Source of the DNA: Clitopilus passeckerianus
Lineage: Eukaryota > Basidiomycota > Agaricomycetes > Agaricales > Entolomataceae
NCBI GenBank assembly: GCA_944990035.1
Contig: CALYLX010000112.1
Coordinates: 1,736,001-1,800,000 of the forward strand
DNA length: 64,000 bases
Direction of reading: 5' to 3'
Shown: in pieces, positions 36,223-48,356 of the stretch
Position numbering within the stretch: the stretch's first letter is position 1
Layout of the letters: the number at the start of each line of letters is the position of its first letter
Made by a program: the position numbers and the translations under genes
Notes under the pieces: model-generated
The model's input: only the letters and a program-made list of their open reading frames with translations
Database searches by the model: none
What the model was told of the DNA's origin: nothing

Positions 36223-37829
36223 ATGCACCGATGTCTTCGAATTCCCGAAATTGCAAGCTTAATATGCAAAACCGGGTTCCGTGATGACAGAAATGGGATC
36301 TTGGCGTTAGCACAGACTTGCAAGTTTCTGTACGAGCCTGCTGTAGACGCCATCTGGCACACGATTCCGTCGTTGAAGCCACTGGCAGACTGCACTTCTC
36401 AAGACATCTGGGATGATGTAGAGAACTAGGACGCAATCGTGAGTCCATCCATTCTGTAGCAGTGTGAGCTGCGTTTTGACATGAAAATACTATCCGTATT
36501 CAGACCTTGAAGCCCCTCCAGCCAGAGGACCTCGCAAGATGCAGAGATTTGGGCAAACGCGTATACATTCTTGGGCGAGACATTCAGCTAGACACTCGGT
36601 TGGTACATGGACGTCCAACCATTGACCTTACTGGTGCCCAGTACTGATCCTTTCAATTTGCAACCGCAGGCGCCACACTTCTTCCAAATGTTCATGATGT
36701 TCGCATCTTGAAACCTGACTCCGCCGCGCTAACGTTCACTCAACTTTTCACTCAGAGCAAGCTCAAGAGCTTGCGCATACATCTGAATGCAGACGAATGC
36801 TCCGGATCTTTCCTTCTTGACTTGCTGGGTTTTCTGAGGGGTGCTGGTCAGCGTTACCCATTGCTCGAAGAATTCGAGCTCGTGATGTACGACTTGGCCG
36901 AAGGCTCTGCGGTCATTAGCAACATTGAAAGTACTATACGGGATGTAGCGTGGAAGAACGTCGAATGCCTTCGCCTTCGTGTGAAAAATTCAACCCAAGT
37001 CCTTAGCCACCTACGCGAATATCCCTTGCTCAAGGAGGTCAATATCGAGATCTCGAAGTTCGAAACAGAGTTACTTATTTGGCCGTTGGACGCTCATCAG
37101 CAACCGCCCCCACTTCTACCCCAGCTCGAGCAACTTACCCTTGAAATCCCAGATATTGCTTTTGCCACCAACTTCCTCCGCCAACTCTCCCCCGATAAAC
37201 GACCCCTTAAAGGTGTAACCCTTTGGATTATCAGCCCACAGTTATCATCGTCTGCTAGATGGACGGATCTTACTCGATGTCTCAACGAACAATGTTCATC
37301 GGACACACTGGATGTGCTGTCAATCGATGATACAGAAGATAATGTCAATTCACCAGACACACTCCTGCAATATCACGTTTCTGTCGATCACCTGAACACA
37401 CTTTCGAACTTCAAGTCTTTGACGACCCTTCATATCTGTACATATGACATATTGCATCTCGACGACACATTTTTTGGGAAATTGGTGATGTCCTGGCCAA
37501 GAATTCAAGAACTCCGAATATACGGTCAACATGTTTCCAACTACCCTCCAAAACTGACGAGCCAAAGCTTCGTAGAGCTGGCAGAACATTGCCCTGATCT
37601 TCGTTCCCTATCGCTTCCATTCAAGTCAGATACCCCCACTACCTCGAAACCAGGATCCGGGGCTCGTTTCGACCAGAAATTACAAGCCTTTGATGTCTTG
37701 TACTCTCCGGTCAGCGAGCCTGCTTGAATCGCGGCATTTCTTGCTGATCTGTATCCGAGGTTGAACAGACTTGACTGGGGACTCGAGGGGTTTGATGGAG
37801 AATTTGATACCCCCCTGAGAGCTGGTTGA
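36223..37829 (+). pseudogene. Decayed tandem copy of the F-box gene
   Basis: Clear paralogue of the gene at 32596-33996, with the same two-exon structure (36223-36438, 36504 onwards). Three in-frame stops break it: TAG at 36427-36429 where the intact copy has GAG, TGA at 36645-36647 where it has CGA, and TGA at 37725-37727 inside otherwise continuous sequence (SEPA, stop, IAAFLADLYPRLNRLDWG). No frameshifts are needed. The long open part 36708-37724 keeps the leucine-rich region and a C-terminal tail that the other copy has lost. An N-terminally truncated product from the 36708 Met cannot be excluded, but it would lack the F-box. Confidence 0.75.
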
Positions 37830-38072
37830 AGAACTTCTACCCGTCTTTGCTGAGGCACGCTCAGATGAGCTTGCTCGATGCGAAGTCTGCTGCAGAGGCC
37901 GCTGGCAAGATTAGGCCCAGAAAAAAAATGTTGGTATATACAACTAAGTGCGTTCAGCATTCCTTTTGGAACTTAGAATTTACTTAGCTCGAATCGGTTT
38001 CAGGCATGCTCCTCATATTTCGAAGCCCTCATTAACTTGGCGGGAGGACAGTCGGAAGAAATGATAAATGCA

Positions 38073-39464
38073 TTAATCTTGGAACAGGTATTCTATGAGT
38101 TGCTGTACGACTCTGACATTCACGCTATTTCCTATAAGCCTGTACTTTGATTTTGTTGAGATGCCATCCGGCCAAATAAACCTTGCATCTGGTTCATCTA
38201 ACGGCGTGAAGTCGAAGATCCGAAGCAGCTCAGAAGGCGAGAAATAGCGAAGGCCTAGTGGGCGGAGAATGGCTAGGCACAGCTCTGAAGGCAGGCCCTC
38301 GGACTGAGCAGCGAGGAAATTGTCGAACACTTCAGTCGTCTGTAGAAAAAGGGGGTTAAAGGATGAAGAGGAAATCAGACGATAATACTGACATCGAGTT
38401 CGGGATTTACTTGTAATATGGAACCTGCTCGCTCGACCAACTGTGAGTAGCCTAAATCACTAATTAGCTATAGAAAGGTACAAAAGGGTCCGGAAATAGA
38501 CCTCGAGTGAAACAACAGGTTCGTCTAGAGGACGGGAGGACGATATCAAACAGGCGGCCCCACTTCAAGAGTACTTTGTCCGGTACCGTGTTGGGATGGG
38601 ATGAGCATTCCGACGTGGGTTCGTCCAGATAGTCCTGTATTTGCAGCGCAAGGTCGGAGGCGGAGCTTTCAACATCGGCTGAGGATACTTGATCCAGTCT
38701 TGGATCCCTCCAATGTTTTTGTCCAGGAATTGACCTCAGAACCTCATCTGCGTCCATGGTAGAGGCCCTGTGGAAGGTCAGGGGTTGTTTCTTCGCAAGA
38801 AGGTAGTATCGTAGACGCGAATTAGGGACGCCATATTGCAATGGGGTCAGAAGCAGTTCTAAGGTCGTGTATCCCAGAGATCGGAGAGTCGTTAGGAGGA
38901 GTTGGCGGGTCGTTGATACCTTCACTGGCAATAAGGATCAGAGGTGAGAAAATGAAAGGGTGGGGGGATAAAGCACCTCAAATCCGGCGACGTTTTCTAC
39001 TAAAATGCACGACGGGTGAGCGTTGATCTTAGCCATCTCCGGTAAGACATCTGTGATGAGATGAAGAAATGGCTGTGCTCGAGGATCGCGTTCGCCTTTA
39101 GCATTTCGGTTTAGGACGGTGTAGGGTTGACAGGCAGGAGACATAAGCCATAAATCGGCCTCATAAGCCCCTAGTTGCAATGCTGTGAGGGTTGTTATGT
39201 CCACCTAGAAATATAAACATACAGAAAACGGTTTGAACAAGACCAGTACAAATACCTTTTTGGCTAGGCCGGGACCATGGTTGGCTTCATAAACCTGGCA
39301 GGCCGTTTGATCCCAGTCAAAAGCTTGTAACAACGATCCTTCAACACTGCTCCTTGAAAACGCTAGATGTAGTCCACCTTATATCCTCTTATTAGAACGT
39401 AAACTTTTTCATAGGTTGCTCACTCACCGATGCCGCTATAAAACTCCAGCGCTTTGACCGGCAT
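38073..39464 (-). CDS. DNMT2/TRDMT1 tRNA cytosine-5 methyltransferase
   Basis: Methyltransferase of the Dnmt2 family, which methylates C38 of tRNA-Asp and related tRNAs. About six exons. Motif I is at the start (MPVKALEFYSGIGGLHLAF). Motif IV reads SPACQPYT, with Ala in place of the usual second Pro before the catalytic Cys; then DPRAQPFLHLI, motif VI ENVAGFE, motif VIII NSRLRYYLLAKK, the Dnmt2-specific CFTRGYSQLVERAGS, and the C-terminal motifs RYFSPSELLRIF and KYRLIGNSVNVRVV. The protein is about 370 residues, normal for the family. It lies divergently from the PHD-finger gene, 288 bases away. Confidence 0.92.
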
Positions 39465-39752
39465 CGTCGCCAAACCGAAGAACGCAGATCTCGGTAACGG
39501 AGCTTACCTAAGATTTGGTTCTGGTTCTTTATCAGTACCACCACCTCCGTATTCCTTCATTCTCGAGTCCTTGCCCTCTTTTCTCTCGACTTTCTGATAA
39601 TTGAATTGCCCATAATAACGAATTATACGACTAACTTCAATTGCGATACCTAACAATCACTTTCACCTTCGAAATTCCCGGCGAAAACCCCCAATAAAGA
39701 GGGTCCAAGGACAAGAACATTGGCGTTCACTTCTTCAAACACTCATTCTTGA

Positions 39753-42700
39753 ATGTTCTCGGACCAGGCAAAGATGAAAAATCTTTCTGGAGGGGGCAGT
39801 GCGACACCTTTTAGCTCACCGTTGCTGAATGCAGGTCAGCGACGGCGGAGTCCCACTTCTTCATTAGAGAGGGGTGATCTGGATTCAGCTCTCGAGGGAA
39901 TACCGAGGTTTGTGCTGTTTCTTCCTCATGAACGGATTTGGAGCTCATAGTTTCTTGTAGTACCTCTCGCCACCTTGCTTCACCTTTCTCTGCATCATCG
40001 TTTACAAACAAACCCTACAGTCATTTACCCACACCCCAAAGGTCAGATTTACCAACTTTTCGTTCCCTTATCGTCCCTAATGTACCGTGTCCTATCAGTC
40101 CAAGCAACTTTGGGAACTATCTACGAAACACTGCCCATATCTCAGAGTCTCCTGTTGCTCACAGGTGCGTCAGTCTGTTCGGCCCGGGTCAAGGGCACGC
40201 ATGATCTCATCTCTAACGGCAGCTATCAAACTTCTTCACGCGTTTTGTCGACGCCGACCGCTCATAGACCACTTACTTCAAATTTGTGCGTGTTCTGCGC
40301 CAGTCTTGAAGAACAACATCTGATTTGATATTGCAGGGAGGATCGAATCATAACGCAGTCGCTCACCCAGCAAATTGCTACCCCGGAATCGAGGTGCGTA
40401 TATGCACCTTTACTCCTTTGCTATGATATATTTAGCTCCGTCGTGTTTTTAGTCCGTTCTCTCGAAATGTTGAACGCAATTATACGCCTGGACCCTCCCG
40501 GCATGGGGCTTCAACTCCAAAGGGTCCCAGTCCATTGTGAGTGAACCATAATTTATTCCACGAGCACCTTTGCTTATACGCCCACAGCCCCCCTCGCGAT
40601 ACCTACAATACCTTTCCATTGCAACTGTCCTCATCCACAGAGTCCTCTCAATCCCACACCGAGGGGCGTTCATCACAACTGTCGTCCCCATTCATGGAAA
40701 AATTGTCACTGAAACAGCCTTCCACGTCACCTACGCCGCACAACGCTACTCCATCAGGTTCTCATCACTCTCGAACACCCCCTTTGCCCTTCGCGGAGTC
40801 TCGTGATAGGTCTTCATCGCCCACTAGGGATGGCAACAGGTCATCCTTCTTTACCCCTAATCCATCTGCCCCAGCGACACCTATGCAGAGAACTCTGCAA
40901 ATATCTCAGACACCCCAATTACACGCACAATCCCAATTACCAGCGTCACAACAGACACCGATGAGGCCTCCTCCCGGCGGAGAGCTCGAGAGAATACGAC
41001 AGGCTATGATGAGAGAACGCATGGCGCACGTACAAGAAGCTGAGACCAGGAGACCAGAGTACTTGAAGCGGTCAAAGAGGACGTTCTCTGAGACGGACCC
41101 TTTTGGGCTGGAGGAGGAGGAAGCACTGAATCAGAGCAGTAGGGAGAGGGAGGGGCTGGTTGGAATTATGGAGAGCCCGGTTAAGGGGAGGAGGTTGACG
41201 CTTTTCCAAGAGACGAGTGAGGAGAGCTTCGAGGAGAGTTTGATGGCGGGAGGGTATGGAAGATATGTGAGTATATGCCTATTAAGTTGGCAAAAAAAAT
41301 ACAGGTACTGATGAGTTCGGTATAGAGAACCTCGGATTGGGTGCACCATCCTCATCCTACTGTCCTGGCAATGCCTGGTGCTCCTGGACCTTCAAATGCC
41401 GTTTCTGCTCTTGAGTATGCACAGGAAGCCCCGCCATCCGACAAAGAGCTTAAGAAACGCAGGAGGTTGGCCGCTTTCACTAATAAGCCAGGCCCTAGCA
41501 AGGCCAAGCTACAGCCTGTACAACTCGAAGGCCATGGCCGTGTCTTGGTGGATTTAGCAATTGAGGAGGATATATCGGCTGTTGCGGAAACCACGGCAGG
41601 CAAGAAGAAAGTCAGTGTCGCGCGTAGGAAGAAGAAAGCGGCTGAGATTGACAAAAGAGGCCATCTTGACGGTGTTCCTGGAGATGCGCTTCAGGATAAG
41701 CCTAACTGGCCGGATTCACAGTTTCCGTGGAGGGTGCGGTTGGAAGAGAGGGAAGAGACAGAGAAGGAACAAGAGAAGGAGAAATTGAAGTGGATTGAGA
41801 GGTTCTTGGATAGGGAGGATTCGGATGAGGAGGACGATGAAGAGATACCACTATCGTTGACGAATGGCTTGGTGGAGCTGGATAATCTTGGCGAGCCATC
41901 CAACCTGCCTGTTCCGCCCAGAATGGGAAGAGGGAAGATGGTCCCACTTGCGACGAATCCGGATGTAAGGCCTCTGGCGAGGCGGCACATCATGTTCCCC
42001 AGTGATCCAGCCGATGCCCGGACGGCTCTTTTGTCCAAGAAGAGTGTCCGGACACTCTCATATCGCCAGCAAAAGCGACAACGGCGGAGGCATGGAGGAG
42101 AAGATGACGACGACGACGACGAAGTTCTATGCGTATGTCGCGGGCCCGATGATGGCAGGGAATTGGTTCAATGCGATGGGTGTGAGATGTGGTATCACCT
42201 GGAATGTATTGGCATCCGGGATATCTCAGAGCTGGGCAAAGAAGAAGATCCGTGGTATTGCCACAACTGCGAAGAGGCAGGGCGGTCGCCATACGTCGAG
42301 CAGACGGAAGAGCCCACCTTCGTCCCTACGGATAATACGCCCAGCTTGAAACGCTCCCACGACGCAACCTTCTTCCAACCGTCACTTCAAGACTCTCCAA
42401 TGCCATGGAGCTCGACAAGAGTGCCAAGAACGCCCAACCGCGGCAGTCTTGGAAACGCAAGTGACTTCTATTCGGATTCCAGTTGGATAGACTCGTCGGG
42501 GCATGGACCAAGGACACCCCAGCAAAGAAGTCGCGAGGCGAGGGTGTATAGTGGCACGCCTGTGTTTGGAAGCTCCTACCGAAGGGATAGTCATGATACT
42601 CCCTTCGACCCAACGTCAACGCCGTCAAGAGGAATCAAGTTCGGTGCTCCATTTGCTACACCAAAGAACTCATGGTCAAATCGCGGGAGCGGCCCGTTCC

Positions 42701-43017
42701 AGACGCCTTCGAGACCAACAGGAAGAAGCTCGTGGAACCGGGTATTTGGTGGCCCGGGAACACTGGCATCTGCGCTCGATGATGACCATGGTTTCTACAA
42801 CCACACGTTTGGGAATGATGAGTCCCCTATAAGACGCGTCAAACCAAATGAGGCTGCCAAAGGAAGGCGATTTATGGACTCACCATCAGCACCTCGGTCA
42901 TTGAATACAGTTTCTCGGAGCCTGTTCGAGGAGTCACCCATCGTCCGTTTCCAAGACGTTGCAAGGAGGCTTGAGGTCCCTCAGACTCCGGAACGCGAAG
43001 GTGTGTTATCATCTTGA
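39753..43017 (+). CDS. PHD-finger protein with Ser/Thr-Pro-rich flanks
   Basis: Predicted nuclear chromatin reader. Several small 5' exons, then a large exon ending near 41,270 and the last exon from about 41,325 to 43,017; approximately 900 residues in all. The PHD finger (about 42,120-42,275) has the full C4-H-C3 pattern: CVC...CDGC...HLEC...CHNC, with the WYHLEC core. Before it come an acidic run (DDDDDDE), a basic patch (RQQKRQRRRHGG) and KKKVSVARRKKKAAE. The N- and C-terminal parts carry many TP and SP dipeptides (ATPMQ, QTPMR, RTPNR, RTPQQ, QTPSR, QTPER), possible CDK sites. An alternative start is the Met at 39774. The first introns (39,910-40,600) are inferred from frame only. Histone-tail specificity cannot be told. 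Confidence 0.83.
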
Positions 43018-43762
43018 ATCCCGAAAAACGCGACGCTCATGTCTTCACCGCAGAACGACAAAGATAGGACTCCTTAAGCTCTGCCTCTTCGGCGCGTCGT
43101 CTTCTTTGGATTTTGGGCTGCTTTCGTAGTTATGCATTTTTCTGTAAGGCCAATAGGTCAACGAGTTCTAATTATTGTAGCTATTTGGTACGTATCTCAC
43201 CTTATGTTTGTATGGAACGTGAAAGAATACATTGCGACATGGAGAGGATGGCTGAACGACGCTGGACGCGTCACGGCGTGACGAGACGCGTTTAGTGACG
43301 TCGCGTAAAATAATCGGCCAGGAAGATCGGCGTTTTTATTCGTATTTTTTCGTTTTCTTGTGTATCTAGTTTTTCGGCCACTAGTTAATTGCGTAGACCG
43401 TCAACTGCTGATCGCTTGACAGAAAAATACCAAAAAGGGTATAATTAGACCCTATTATAAAGAGCAAGAACTCCAAGGACTAGTAGAGGATAAACAGGGA
43501 AAGAGCAGCGTAGCCCATGAATAGGTGAAGAGGTTTGGAATCAAGTTTTTGTGTACAGGCATGAAACAAAACATGATGGCTCTCCCGATGCAATATCCTG
43601 GGGGACACAGGCAAGTAGCTCGTTGCCGCCCTCCTGAGAGCAGCCCAACAATCCATTCAACTCACAGGGTTCGGGAGTGCGCCCCACCATCTAAATGTGC
43701 AAGCTCAAGCGTCTGCTTTAGTCATTAACGTTTTAACAACTATCCCGGGAACCTTGGACGAG
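43018..43762. other. Intergenic, no gene seen
   Basis: This is the 3' flank of the PHD gene followed by sequence without long frames. It has a GC-rich near-palindrome around 43,264-43,292 (ACGCGTC...GACGCGT). It ends at the left edge of the inverted-repeat element. Confidence 0.4.
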
Positions 43763-44101
43763 TACTATCCCTTACGGTCACTTCGACCGGGTCAGGGTCG
43801 GCGCTTAGTCATCACACCCACTTCAGCCACCCTCGCTGAGTGAGGCTCCGTAGAGCTCATTTCCCTATCTAGGCGCAGATCATTGGGGATAATATAGCCA
43901 AACATATTGTTGTCGAAGATACGAGCTTTTCTGCAAGCAATACTAGGAATGCTTCAACGATTCCGGGCGATCTGTCGTTATCGTCCCAATTAGGCAGATG
44001 TCACGCCTTGTCACGATTTGGCTGGAGAATCGTGACTAGATGTGACTGGCCGAAGTCCATGAGGACCCTTAACCCGGTCGAAGTGACCGTGAGGGATAGT
44101 A
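43763..44101. mobile_element. Short terminal-inverted-repeat element (MITE-like)
   Basis: A 339-base segment is bounded by inverted repeats of about 35 bases that differ at only a few positions. The left end begins TACTATCCCTTACGGTCACT at 43763, and the right end, read on the other strand from 44101, begins TACTATCCCTCACGGTCACT; both continue with TCGACCGGGT. The outermost TA on each side could be a TA target duplication, as made by Tc1/mariner-type transposases. The interior has no coding capacity and includes a small hairpin (GTCACGAT...ATCGTGAC near 44,010-44,035). The high match of the ends suggests recent movement by a transposase encoded elsewhere. Confidence 0.75.
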
Positions 44102-44493
44102 GCAAAACCATATAGGCCTAAAATCTTGCAGTGACAGATAGTTCCCGTTGTCTATTGTCATTTATTTGATCAGATTCAGTCGGCCTAATACAATCAGGGT
44201 CAGACATCAAGTACTGATACCGTTTTGACGTCAGTTGAAGGTCGCCGATCAATGACGCGGGCCGACCTCCGCTGTAACTTATGGGTTCTTGTACGACAAT
44301 TGCACAACGAAGCAACTATCGATAAGAGGCGCGGAGGCAGCAATCGATTATCGATATGCAAAGGCAGGAGAGTGTCACGGCTTAAAGTGGAGGTGAGGGA
44401 GGGGGCTTCAAATTTTTGAGAGCGGGGTCTTTAACCGGTATGCGAATCATTAGGCGCTTTTGATTCTGGGGCCGCTGCAATCGCTTTTCAGTA

Positions 44494-46166
44494 TGGCCGG
44501 AAATCCAGCAACCACCACGGAAAGCTATGTAGGTGAACGCCGTCGTGGCTGTGTTCAGCATCTAGATTGACTCCGATGAATATTTGCTTCCGCAGAAAAG
44601 AAAATCAGAACAGCCCCCTTTGAGCAAGGGGTTCTTCCGGGGAACCCGAATTAAATTAGAGTGTCAGTCGTGGTGCGATGTATATGAAGTAGGGGATGAG
44701 AAGAACTCAAAGGATGGTTCCTTCCCACTACGCGAAGCTATCTTGCAGCTTTTTTACGAGGACGGAGCCACACACAGTCTTATTCCCTCTCAGCAAGGAT
44801 GCCGACAACTGGGCACATTTCGTGCCACCTGAGCATCAGGTTCTTCGCTTATAGGTTCATGGGCTGCCACGGAAGCAATTTATCAAGGGCACGGCGGAGG
44901 ACCATGGTTCGGTGAATGTAGCTGGACGAGGAGGTTGGGGAGAGCAATGAATCAGCGGATGGGGAGCCATTACAGTATGGATGTTTGTTTTGGGTATGTG
45001 TGGTCCTTCTTCAGACCTGTAAGGAGTATGCCATCCCAAGCCGGGGAGCCGCTTTGACCCTATAAAGGATTGCATCGAGGGGAATTGCGAGTGTACTATC
45101 TTTTGAAGCTAGTGCGGGTCGTAGGCAATTCTTTATGGTCGTGTTGGCGAGTGGTCTTGAGGGTCCAGATATGGTTGGCGGTCAGTGCACAAAACGAGCC
45201 CGGAAGGAGGGTCTAATTATTGGTGTCAGTGATGCCTGATCGTAAGATGATCCTGGACCCAGCCTGGCCCTAAGCTTGTATTGTCCACTACGTCGCAACG
45301 CTGACGACGCGCCATTCTTTACTCAGGCAACGCGTTGCCGGGAGGTTCTCCTTTTTCCACGCTCACAACAAAATATTTGCAACACTAGTCGATGCAAATC
45401 ATGGTTTAATCCTAGGGGGTGCGGTCGAATGAAGGGCCAGAACCTTGCTCATAGGCAGGCAATATACGGACGAGGATGCGGACAGGGAAACAACGCGGGA
45501 CGGCGGAATCAACGGGCAGGATGCTGTTGTTACAACCAACGACGAAACTCAGATTACCGGCGGGGCTTGAGGTGGTCGGGAAAGCTGGGACGTCGAGGTG
45601 GCAGTGGTGACACTCGTACGTGTCAAGTTCCTACCTAGCTTGACAATCAACTTGAGGCAAGGCACAGATGAATAGATGAATTCTCTGTCGATGCTCTCGA
45701 GGAGTCGAGCCGCGGCCTTCTCGACAACCGGTTGGCACAGCCAGAAAGCTCTGGATAGTTACCGCATTCGACGGTATGGTGTTGGCCCAAGGACTCCAGG
45801 CTCAAAATCCTGACAAACCTAGGGGAATGGGCCCAACGGTAGCTCAACGACGCCGAAGACGATGCTTGCCAATGAAGCCTGGAGTGGTGCAACATCATTC
45901 GGTTTTATGGGAGGCCCTGTAATCTTGCTGCTTTGACTGGAGTATGCTTTCGGCTTTGCAAGCTTGTTCTTGCGACCTCAGACTTTGAGTTCTGTTGATT
46001 GATCCAAGGCTGCCGCAGGATTGGGCCAACACCTCGCAACTTTGGGGGGCTGCAAAGTTTCCCAGGAGCAGCTCCAGTTATCGTGCATGAGTATGCACTT
46101 CCACTGAAACCCTATGCCTTCTTGAATCTCCAGCTATGGCCACATCCTTCGTTCGTTTGGCTCTGA
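44494..46166 (+). pseudogene. Possible decayed coding sequence, family unknown
   Basis: Protein-like stretches appear on the plus strand in changing frames and broken by stops: from 44494 (MAGNPATTT, then after a possible intron ending near 44,593 KKRKSEQPPLSKGFF...YEDGAT), around 45,390-45,650 (VDANHGLILGGAVE; NGQDAVVTTNDETQITGG), and a stop-free run 46,008-46,163 (PGAAPVIVHEYALPLKP). The amino-acid texture resembles real protein more than random frames, but I cannot name the family, and no continuous model exists. It may be the relic of one gene or of several. Confidence 0.25.
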
Positions 46167-47008
46167 AATTTCTGGAGACTCCAGTATCAATATGTCGAGC
46201 GCCCACAAAGGCGCTGGCGGGCGTTGACCCTGAACTTGGCTGCTAAATAGGGAATGTGAGAAATACCTTCCATTTCTGGGTCTTCCACCACCCAAGTCTT
46301 TCAAGTTGACGATACGGCTCAGGGCACCGCAAACTCTAGAACGTCCAAAGTAGGAGATTCTTGGAGAAGCAGCACCTAGTAACTAGGATATTGTCAACAA
46401 GCTTTTGTTTTACTCGGAATGTCCCAAGTTTGGAGCGGGTCTGGCCAAAGAGCAGTCACTGGTCGAAGTAGGCAAATAATTCCTACTTGAAAACCTGCGC
46501 ATCTCCACATTTGCAACAACGAAGTGTAGACGAAGAGCATGGAACGGCAAAGAGATGTCTAACAAGAATATGGATGCAGGGTGGTCCAGGTAAGATAATA
46601 TTTCGTTCGACCGCCGAGTCACCAATTGCAGCAACACTAACTCCGCGTTCTAGCCTGCTTATCGCGGAGACTACGGAGCATAAGCACGAGGTGGGAAGGC
46701 AAGCACCAAATCTTCTGGCCTGAGCCGAAAAGAGTGCAGAATATCGTGTCTTTCACGGAGCCGTGCCGTCAAAAATCGGTCGCAAACGGGGAATTGAGTA
46801 AGTGCATCAGCTTGAATGTCACATTCAAACCCTGAAAACCCAGGATTAGGCAGGTCATGAACCTTCCTCTGGACCCTCTATCGGGATAGGTACCGCAAGC
46901 TGCCGGGCGAAAAGGCTTTTAGGCTTTTCTTCGTTTTCTCGGCCTTCAACGTCCCCCCACCTTCGATATTCGACCTTGACGCTCACTTGAACAAACATCA
47001 CTCGAGAA

Positions 47009-47520
47009 ATGGCCGAAGAGGATACACTGCTACTTCTTGACGACCTCTACACATACGTGAACCTTGAACCACGACTATTACAACCAGGACAAGTCCTTCG
47101 ACCACAGGAACACCTCTCAGCCGTTCCTCCTCTCGCCGCCGCGGTCGTTACTCCCCATATCCCATCCGCCGTTACTCGTGCCACCAACTCAACGTCACAA
47201 ACGTAGTGAGCCGCGCCAATAATTCTCCAAAACGTGTTCGTGAATTAAACATTTTATAGGAACAAGCATATGTCGAAGGGCGCGTGGAATTTGCCAGACC
47301 TCCCGCAGTAAGTCACAAAGTCGACACATCGTTCAGCTCCAGATTGTTTATATCTAAGGCTTCTCCAGCGTCGGCTTAATAGAGAAGAAGATCACGCCGT
47401 GTTCGTTTTGAACGTATTCACGGTATTAAATATTCAACCATTATCGACGACCAACAGCTGACTGGCATCTTCCTTTTTCAGTGGGTATCAGGTGTAGTGA
47501 GGCAAGCGTTGCGCAACTAG
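47009..47520 (+). CDS. Small hypothetical protein, four exons
   Basis: Spliced model of about 114 residues. It begins MAEEDTLLLLDDLYTYVNLEP and runs through a donor at about 47,204. Exon 2 encodes NKHMSKGAWNLPDLP, exon 3 QLLQRRLNREEDHAVFVLNVFT, and exon 4 WVSGVVRQALRN with a stop at 47518-47520. All four junctions keep phase and introns are 50-60 bases. I do not recognise the family. The mix of a Leu/Asp-rich helix and a basic helix suggests a small adaptor, but that is only an impression. Confidence 0.45.
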
Positions 47521-48356
47521 TTTTTTCAATATTGCCAATTGGCAATAGAACCTGGGACAAATATTCCAGAGACTCGATTCCCCGCCTTCTGGATCATCAG
47601 CCTCGACTATGAAGGAATCCTGTTCATTCAAAGCTCGGGTCCGAGACCAAAAAATAGCTCGAACTTCGTGTTCGTCACTGGCCGACCTTCCCCTTGAAGC
47701 TTGTCACTTACACTTCCACCACAGTGTTTATATCCATGGCATCGTTCAAGGACACCACCATACCAATAGATACTTACCACTCCCATCATGGATTTGCTTT
47801 GACACCTGTTTTCGTTACACCATGCTCTCTTAATGTTCAGCATTCTTTTCAGCCTCTTTCTATTGAATCTCCCCAGTTCCTACACATACTGCTTCTAATG
47901 TTTGTTTTGGCTACCAGAAAACATAATACAGATCATTTTTAGATTTTAAAGCTCGAGATTCAATCGTACCTTTATACATGATACAATTCAACTATGTCTA
48001 CCTTTCTTGCCCACCTGCAATGGCACAATGGCACTTGCTATAACCCTGCAGACGAGCGGGATTGATGGGCACTACTATTTTACAAGATTCATGACGCTTG
48101 TGGTCTCCGTCTCCGAGTCTTGTGGAAGTCTCTAACCTATGAGCGGGCGTGTCTGTTTCTTAACTCTTGAGCAGTAAATGTATCTTTAATGGCCAGGGTG
48201 CGAGACCATGGGGCAACAAGGGAAGAACGGAATCCACATTGCAAATAAAAATGAGTCACTTGCCCAGCAGGTAAAATGGCAACGAATATTTCAAAGTTAG
48301 TATAGTATACACATTAGGCTATCGCAATCCTTAGACAACTACTCTAAACCAAGTAA
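47521..48356. other. Convergent 3' flanks, no gene seen
   Basis: This interval lies between the ends of the small hypothetical gene and MSH2. Short frames on both strands (for example 47609-47942) overlap and have no recognisable domain. Confidence 0.4.

Noticed and set aside
27676..43017. DOT1, DNMT2 and the PHD gene as a functional chromatin gene cluster
   Set aside because: They are separated by a thiolase and F-box genes and belong to widespread housekeeping families; proximity alone is weak evidence.
43264..43292. GC-rich near-palindrome as a transposon end or protein site
   Set aside because: No second copy nearby and the pairing is interrupted; it could be chance in a CpG-rich patch.
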